Below are positions 60,101-64,000 of a stretch of DNA of 64,000 nucleotides, piece by piece. The position numbers were made by a program, and so were the translations under genes. The stretch's first letter is position 1. Each line of letters starts with the position of its first letter. The notes under the pieces were generated by a model that worked only from the letters and a program-made list of their open reading frames with translations, did no database searches and had not been told where the DNA came from. Source of the stretch: Mytilus galloprovincialis (taxonomy: Eukaryota; Mollusca; Bivalvia; Mytilida; Mytilidae); the NCBI RefSeq assembly GCF_965363235.1, contig NC_134846.1:3415001-3479000 (forward strand), given 5' to 3'.

Positions 60101-61347
60101 CACAAGCCATTTGGTTTTGGTCCAAGATCGTGTATTGGTCAAAGATTTGCCGAAAATGAAATATTCATTTGTCTGACAAAGGTAATTTAATCATATTTCG
60201 TCTCCTATATTTACCTGTCTGTTCTTTTACTTTATTGATGCCATAAACCATGCTATTTTGTCCTCAATGGACTTTTCATTACTTCAAAAACAAAGTTTGA
60301 CGAGACCATAGGACGGAATGTTCTGTATTGAAGGTTAAAATGATTCTACAATCTTTTATTATTCTAAGGTTTATTATTTTAATATTGTTTATTTGGTGCT
60401 TGCTAATAATCAACATGACCGCTCGTGGATTACATTTATTATATTATTGGGTAAATTTTTGAAAAGGTGATTTATTTAATCTTCTTACATAGTTAAAATG
60501 ATATACAGCAACACGATATGCAGATGTTTTGCTTTTATAACAATCATGTCTTTTCATTTGAAACTTTTATAATTACTTTGATGACGATGCTGAAGCTGTG
60601 GCTGATGATTAATACAAAAATGATAATGATGATGAAGATGATGGATGGATGTTTTACGTTCATTGGCAACGATTACATGCATATCCAGACGAAAACCTGT
60701 TAGGCGATGTTAATATGAACCCCACATTGAACACCCATTTTTAAGGACTATTTCTCACAGTAGCAAGCAGTCCACAGACACCCTTTAATATATTCTCCGA
60801 CTCCTTAAATCTGCATGAGAAGAAGAACTAGTAGATTCCAATTTTCAGGTCTCTGTTTTGACCCGGCCAAGGACAAAACCTTCCGCACTCGAAGCGAACA
60901 CACCGCTGGCATGATGCCATGAAAGCAGTTCAATCTCTTTGCAAAGCCATCATTGTAGCCAATGTTTTTTGACATAAATCAAGGAAGATTGAGATGATTT
61001 GGATCTATTTTTCTCAAAAAATGTATTTTAGATTCAAGACTCAATGATCATCTCTGTATCGTAGCAAGTCAGTAGACTTGTATATAAATATTCAAAGTTA
61101 AAGCGACTTTAAAAGTAGTCCCAAAAATGATATTTATTTTTCATACAGTCATTCCAGTAGTGCTCGCACCTTTTGATACTTAATAAGAATTTTTCAAAAC
61201 ACATGTTGTGTTTTTTTTCTCTAGATTATTCAACACTTTCAAGTATCGGTTCCAACAGACACACAAGAAATGAAAACAACAGTACAGCTATTTACAACAC
61301 CTGTTGACAAGGTCAAGATGACTTTTACACCAAGGAAGAAAATTTAG
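48186..61347 (+). CDS. Mitochondrial-clan cytochrome P450, nine exons
   Basis: Coding exons: 48186-48399, 50238-50463, 51394-51572, 53436-53631, 54704-54887, 56107-56273, 57756-57837, 59966-60181 and 61225-61347. All junctions are GT-AG with matching phases; 1587 bases give 528 residues, a full-length microsomal/mitochondrial P450 size. The Arg/Ser-rich, acid-free first 30 residues look like a mitochondrial presequence, followed by the PGPRG hinge (51-55). The I-helix AGIDSSANT is at 329-337, the K-helix ESHR at 386-389, PERW at 441-444, and the heme loop FGFGPRSCIG at 465-474 with Cys472 as iron ligand. RFAENE after it fits the mitochondrial clan, which takes electrons from adrenodoxin. The substrate cannot be read from sequence. 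The start may instead be 48093 (31 more residues), but the inner Met gives the better presequence. Confidence 0.95.
48976..49735 (+). repeat. Family M copy in P450 intron 1, split by another element
   Basis: AAGAAGATGTGGTATGATCA, CTCTCCATCCAAGTCACAAT and TAAACCATTATAGATCAAAG on the left. After the insertion at 49092-49526 it resumes with ACCGACCAGCAAGCTATAAA, GGAAAACCAACGGTCTAATC and CCTGACTTAGGACAG. Confidence 0.85.
49092..49526. mobile_element. 435-bp Mutator-like MITE nested in family M, 9-bp target duplication
   Basis: The left end starts CAATCTAATTAAAAACCGAT and the right end finishes ATCGGTTTTTAATTAGATTG, exact complements, and the arms continue about 95 bp. GGCTAACAC lies on both sides (49083-49091 and 49527-49535), and removing one copy with the element restores the family M sequence. 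The right arm carries an extra 45-bp copy of its outermost part (from about 49480), a partial terminal duplication. The 9-bp duplication points to the Mutator superfamily. Confidence 0.85.
52034..52440 (+). repeat. Family M copy in P450 intron 3
   Basis: AGAAGATGTGGTATGATTGC, CAATGAGACAACTATTCACA, GGCCACCGTACGGCCTTCCA and CATACCGCATAGTCAGCTAT, in the subfamily represented in reverse at 57952-58136. Confidence 0.85.
53684..54160 (+). repeat. Family M copy in P450 intron 4 with internal 102-bp duplication
   Basis: AAGAAGATGTGATATGAGTG opens it. The block from GCCTTCAACACGGAGCCTTA through ACAGGAAAACCAAC is present twice in tandem (from 53770 and from 53872, period 102), nearly identical. The frame at 53825-54031 is a product of this repeat. 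Confidence 0.85.
54568..54617 (-). other. Decayed hammerhead-like motif
   Basis: On the minus strand CTGATGA (54602-54596), a GTC-TAGCA-GAC stem (54595-54585) and a GTCTGGCGTC block align with the motif at 63657-63713. The core GAAA has become ACAA, which would abolish a hammerhead. It lies in P450 intron 4. Confidence 0.4.
55156..55215 (-). repeat. Family M fragment, reverse, P450 intron 5
   Basis: TGTGACTTTGATGGAAAGTT, GTCTCATTGACACTCATACC and AAATCATTTTAT match the family end. Confidence 0.65.
56957..57355. repeat. 204-bp tandem duplication in P450 intron 6
   Basis: ACGCCTTGGAAGTTTTAGAC opens both copies at 56957 and 57161. CAGCATTAGCTTCA, GTAGACCTAATGG and TTTACCTGCTCG or close variants follow in both. 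The copies have diverged by substitutions and small indels. Confidence 0.85.
57952..58136 (-). repeat. Family M copy, reverse, P450 intron 7
   Basis: GAGGCCGTTAGTTTTCTCGT, GCTGACTATGCGGTATGGGC, TTGTTGAAGGCCGTACGGTG and ACCACATCTTCTTTTTTATA: the longest and best kept reverse copy here. Confidence 0.85.
58230..58520 (+). repeat. Family M copy, forward, P450 intron 7
   Basis: GGAAGATGTGGTATGAGCGC, AACTCTCCAACTAAGTCACA, GGCCTTCAACACGGAGCCTT and TTCCTGACTTATGACAGGTG in order. It faces the reverse copy ending at 58136, so the pair could form an intronic hairpin. The frame at 58447-58692 starts inside it and is not a gene. Confidence 0.85.
58521..59965. other. Rest of P450 intron 7
   Basis: Mostly unique AT-rich DNA. 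A start fragment of another mussel repeat (AATAAAGGCAACAGTAGT, at about 59767) is the same as the one opening the copy at 62411. No alternative exon recognised. Confidence 0.4.
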
Positions 61348-61714
61348 TTGCAGTACGTACATGACTTGTACAGCATTCGACCATTCCATCGTGTTTTGTT
61401 TTTATTAAACTGTGTTACCAACTTTAACATTATCAGTGACAATATATTTAAACAACTTTTACATATAGGATCATATAGTATGAATGACATCTACTTTACT
61501 GTGCGGAAGAAGATTCATGATTGTTTATCATTGCATGATTTTCATAATTCCAACCTTTGTCAGATGCAGATTTTATCTTTTATTAGATTGCTTGTATATA
61601 GATATTAGAAAATGTGATATGAGTGCCAATGCTTTTATATCATTATATATGAATTTGTAAAGCTGTGATGCATAGGTACTATATTTATCGCGATACAATT
61701 GAATGATACACTAC

Positions 61715-62410
61715 TTGTTTTATTATCCAGACTATAAGGGCCCCATCAAAAATAAACCTTTTTGCTTTCAAGGGTCACCTTTCACTTTAGGCATTATGTA
61801 CTTAGAGTCACAACCATTACACTATCTATAGGTTGTATTTAGCCACGTTTTTAACTTTCATAATGTTATGTATAAATATTGTCTTTACCTGAATAATCAT
61901 TACTATTAATATCCTTATTTTATGCATAACTTACATATTCATTTCCGCAAACGAAAAAGTGTTCTCTGAAAATAACGCCATCCTTGTGACTATTAAGATG
62001 TTTAACAATCAGGACCCCATTGGAAATAAGCCTTTTTGCTTTCATTGGTCACCCTTTACTTTAAGCATAGTGCACCTAAGGTCACAACCATTACCACATC
62101 TTTAGGTTGTATTTAGCTAAGGTGCTAACTTTCAATTGTTTTATTACCCAGACTATAAGGACCCCATCAAAAATAAACCTTTTTGCTTTCAAGGGTCACC
62201 ATTCACTTTGGTATTATGTACTTAGAGTCACAACCATTACACTATCTATAGGTTGTATTTAGCCACGTGTCTAACTTTCATAATGTTATGTATAAATATG
62301 GTCTTTACCTAAATAAACATTACTATTATGATTATTATTTTATGCATAAATTACATATTCATTGTCACCAACGTAAAATACCGTTATCCATGTGACTATT
62401 AAGATGTCTA
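61715..62410. repeat. Tandem repeat downstream of the P450 gene (two units plus a partial)
   Basis: AGACTATAAGGRCCCCATCA, TTTTTGCTTTCAAGGGTCAC and CTATAGGTTGTATTTAGCCA begin at about 61728 and again at 62149, a period near 421. A partial, more diverged unit (AGGACCCCATTGGAAATAAG) starts at about 62011. Each full unit ends with a TGACTATTAAGATGT block. Confidence 0.8.
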
Positions 62411-62850
62411 AAATAAAGGCAACAGTAGTATACTGCTGTTCAAAACTCGTAAATCTATGGACAAAAAACAAAATCGGGGTAACAAACCAAAACCGAGGGA
62501 AACGCATTAAACACAAGAGGAGAACAACGACACAACATTAAAGTGTAACACACACAGAAACGGACTAAGCATTAGACAAAATCCGATGAGAATAACAAAT
62601 ATAACATCAAAACCAAATACATGAATTTGGGATAGAAAAGTACCGTGACACGTCTTATAGTAATGTGAATTCATACTAAAATATAAGAGAAAACAAACGA
62701 CACAACGGAAACACAACGTAAAAATGATACACACACAGAAACGAACTATGATATAACAATGGCCATTTTCCTGACTTGGTACAGGACATTTTTAAAAGAA
62801 AAAAATGGTGGGTTGAACCTGGTTTTGTGGCATGCCAAACCTCGGACTTT
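62411..62850 (+). repeat. Dispersed mussel repeat (AATAAAGGCAACAGTAGT family)
   Basis: AAATAAAGGCAACAGTAGTA opens it; GAGGGAAACGCATTAAACAC and two ACACACAGAAACGRACTA blocks follow; ACAATGGCCATTTTCCTGAC and GGTTGAACCTGGTTTTGTGG close it. I recognise this as a frequent repeat in mussel DNA. The frame at 62759-62956 overlaps its end and is not a gene. Confidence 0.7.
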
Positions 62851-62956
62851 AATCAACAATCAACTTCGGAAGCATTCTTGTCTTGTCACGTCGTTACGCT
62901 GCACGAATTATGTATTTTGCAGTGTATCAATTGCAGAAGAAGATAAATGTTGTTGA

Positions 62957-63364
62957 TCTTTTTGACATTCTACGCTATTTGTTTTTTCTTACAATTTCGT
63001 ATTCACGCTTCTATGTAAGGTTCCGATGCTAAAATTGGATTTCTTTGTAACAATAACAGTAAACGAATCACAACATAGAAAACAAATGACTGATTAGTTG
63101 TATTCCTTTTCAATAGGATCTCTGTAAATATTCATTGCGTCACAACTAAGTGGTGTTCAATCGATCAATAAGAGTAATTTTATCCATATTAATTGAAAGG
63201 TTTCTTTTATTGTATCATTTTAAGAAAACGTTCTAAAATATATATTGGTATGAATGGTATGACTAGTTGGTACATAATATGACGGTTTAATCTTACTTAC
63301 AGCTTTCCATGATTTGGTCGTAATAGATTTAACTATTTTGTCCCCCAAAAATGACAAACCAAAC
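62957..63364. other. Intergenic, nothing recognised
   Basis: AT-rich; no supported gene or repeat. Confidence 0.35.
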
Positions 63365-63742
63365 CTGGTACCTTTGATAACTATTTACACCACCGGGTCG
63401 ATGTCACTGCGGGTGGACGTTTAGTCTCCAAGGGTATCATCAGCCCAGTAGACAGCACTTCGGTGTTAACATACATATAAGTTATATGGTCATTTTTATA
63501 AATTTCCTGTCTTCAAAAGTATGAATTTTTCGATATACTAAGGATTTTCTTATCCCAGGTATAGATTTTCTCAGCCGTATTTGGCACAACGTTTTTGGAA
63601 TTTTGGGCCCTCAATGCCCTTCAACTTTTTACTTGTTTGGCTTTATAACTATTTTGATTTAAGCGTCACTGATGAGTCTTATGTAGACGAAACGCACGTC
63701 TGGCGTATTAAATTATAAGCCTAGTACCTTTGATAACTAACT
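63365..63742 (+). repeat. ~356-bp dispersed unit bounded by direct repeats
   Basis: TACCTTTGATAACTA is present exactly at 63369-63383 and 63725-63739, and similarity extends a few bases on both sides. Inside are GTCGATGTCACTGCGGGTGG, TCATCAGCCCAGTAGACAGC and a hammerhead-like motif just before the right direct repeat. I recognise this unit as abundant in mussel DNA. Confidence 0.7.
63657..63713 (+). ncRNA. Hammerhead-ribozyme-like motif
   Basis: The plus strand reads CTGATGA, then stem II GTC/GAC around a 7-nt loop, then GAAA, then stem III CGC/GCG around a 7-nt loop, then TA. Every conserved core position of a type I hammerhead is present, including G10.1-C11.1 and the A15.1-U16.1 pair, with GUA as cleavage triplet. 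ATTTAA (63657-63662) and TTAAAT (63708-63713) can pair as stem I, but six bases (GCGTCA) separate the 5' strand from the core, which is abnormal. Activity is therefore uncertain. Confidence 0.45.
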
Positions 63743-64000
63743 ACTAACGCCTCGTCACCTAAAGTCTACGAACGAAGACGTAACAGCATGGACTTGCCAA
63801 TGAATAATTCCTTTTTAATTTGAAACCGACAGATACATGTACCTATATATGCATATATCTAGTAAATGTCACCAGACGTACGGTGTTTCAGTGTAGATTG
63901 TTTTAGCATGAACGATATAAACATCTATTACGCGGATTTACAGGGAAAATTGAAATTTACGAAAACAGAATGTGTAAAAAAACATGACAGAAGGAATGAT
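63743..64000. other. Right edge, nothing recognised
   Basis: AT-rich sequence without a supported frame or repeat. Confidence 0.35.

Noticed and set aside
62759-62956. 65-residue plus-strand frame
   Set aside because: Starts in the conserved end of a dispersed mussel repeat and has no further support.

Overview
The window looks like nuclear DNA of a bivalve mollusc, most probably a mussel (Mytilus-like). It is AT-rich, its genes are split by introns of 0.45-4.3 kb, and several dispersed repeats that I recognise from mussel genomes recur in both orientations. This organism call rests on recognition, not on a database search. I see no prokaryotic operon, CRISPR array or viral genome.

Five protein genes can be supported. 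(1) 1-1196, minus: a 398-codon open first exon that runs off the left edge, product unrecognised. (2) 13156-21928, minus: a complete seven-exon gene for a mitochondrial inner-membrane protein of the GHITM/TMBIM5 family, 337 residues. (3) 29496-30275, plus: an intronless 259-residue NHL-type beta-propeller resembling the C-terminal part of TRIM proteins. (4) 35412-37280, plus: a single-exon secreted 622-residue protein made of four carbohydrate-binding-like modules with a strictly repeated cysteine pattern. (5) 48186-61347, plus: a complete nine-exon mitochondrial-clan cytochrome P450, 528 residues. All internal exon phases of genes 2 and 5 agree, and all splice sites are GT-AG. The genes do not form a cluster of related function; two act in mitochondria, one is secreted, one is probably cytosolic.

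Between and inside the genes lies dense non-autonomous mobile DNA. It includes two tandem-core elements that share the order repeat units, trinucleotide tract, terminal hairpin (7556-8684 and 15036-17299). There are two elements with 9-bp target duplications of Mutator type (25098-26907 and 49092-49526), and MITEs with clear termini at 2005, 5252, 14676, 18416, 19716, 23054, 23270, 24191 and 39561. There are also a LINE 3' end, a Penelope-like GIY-YIG fragment, and many copies of one mussel repeat (family M here) in both orientations, including five of the eight P450 introns.

The least expected signals are a family of 33-35 bp perfect or near-perfect palindromes, each bounded by an exact 7-bp target duplication (11405-11437 and 3716-3750, with a longer relative at 23907-23966). 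Next is a hammerhead-ribozyme-like catalytic core at 63657-63713, inside a roughly 356-bp unit bounded by direct repeats, with a decayed copy at 54568-54617.
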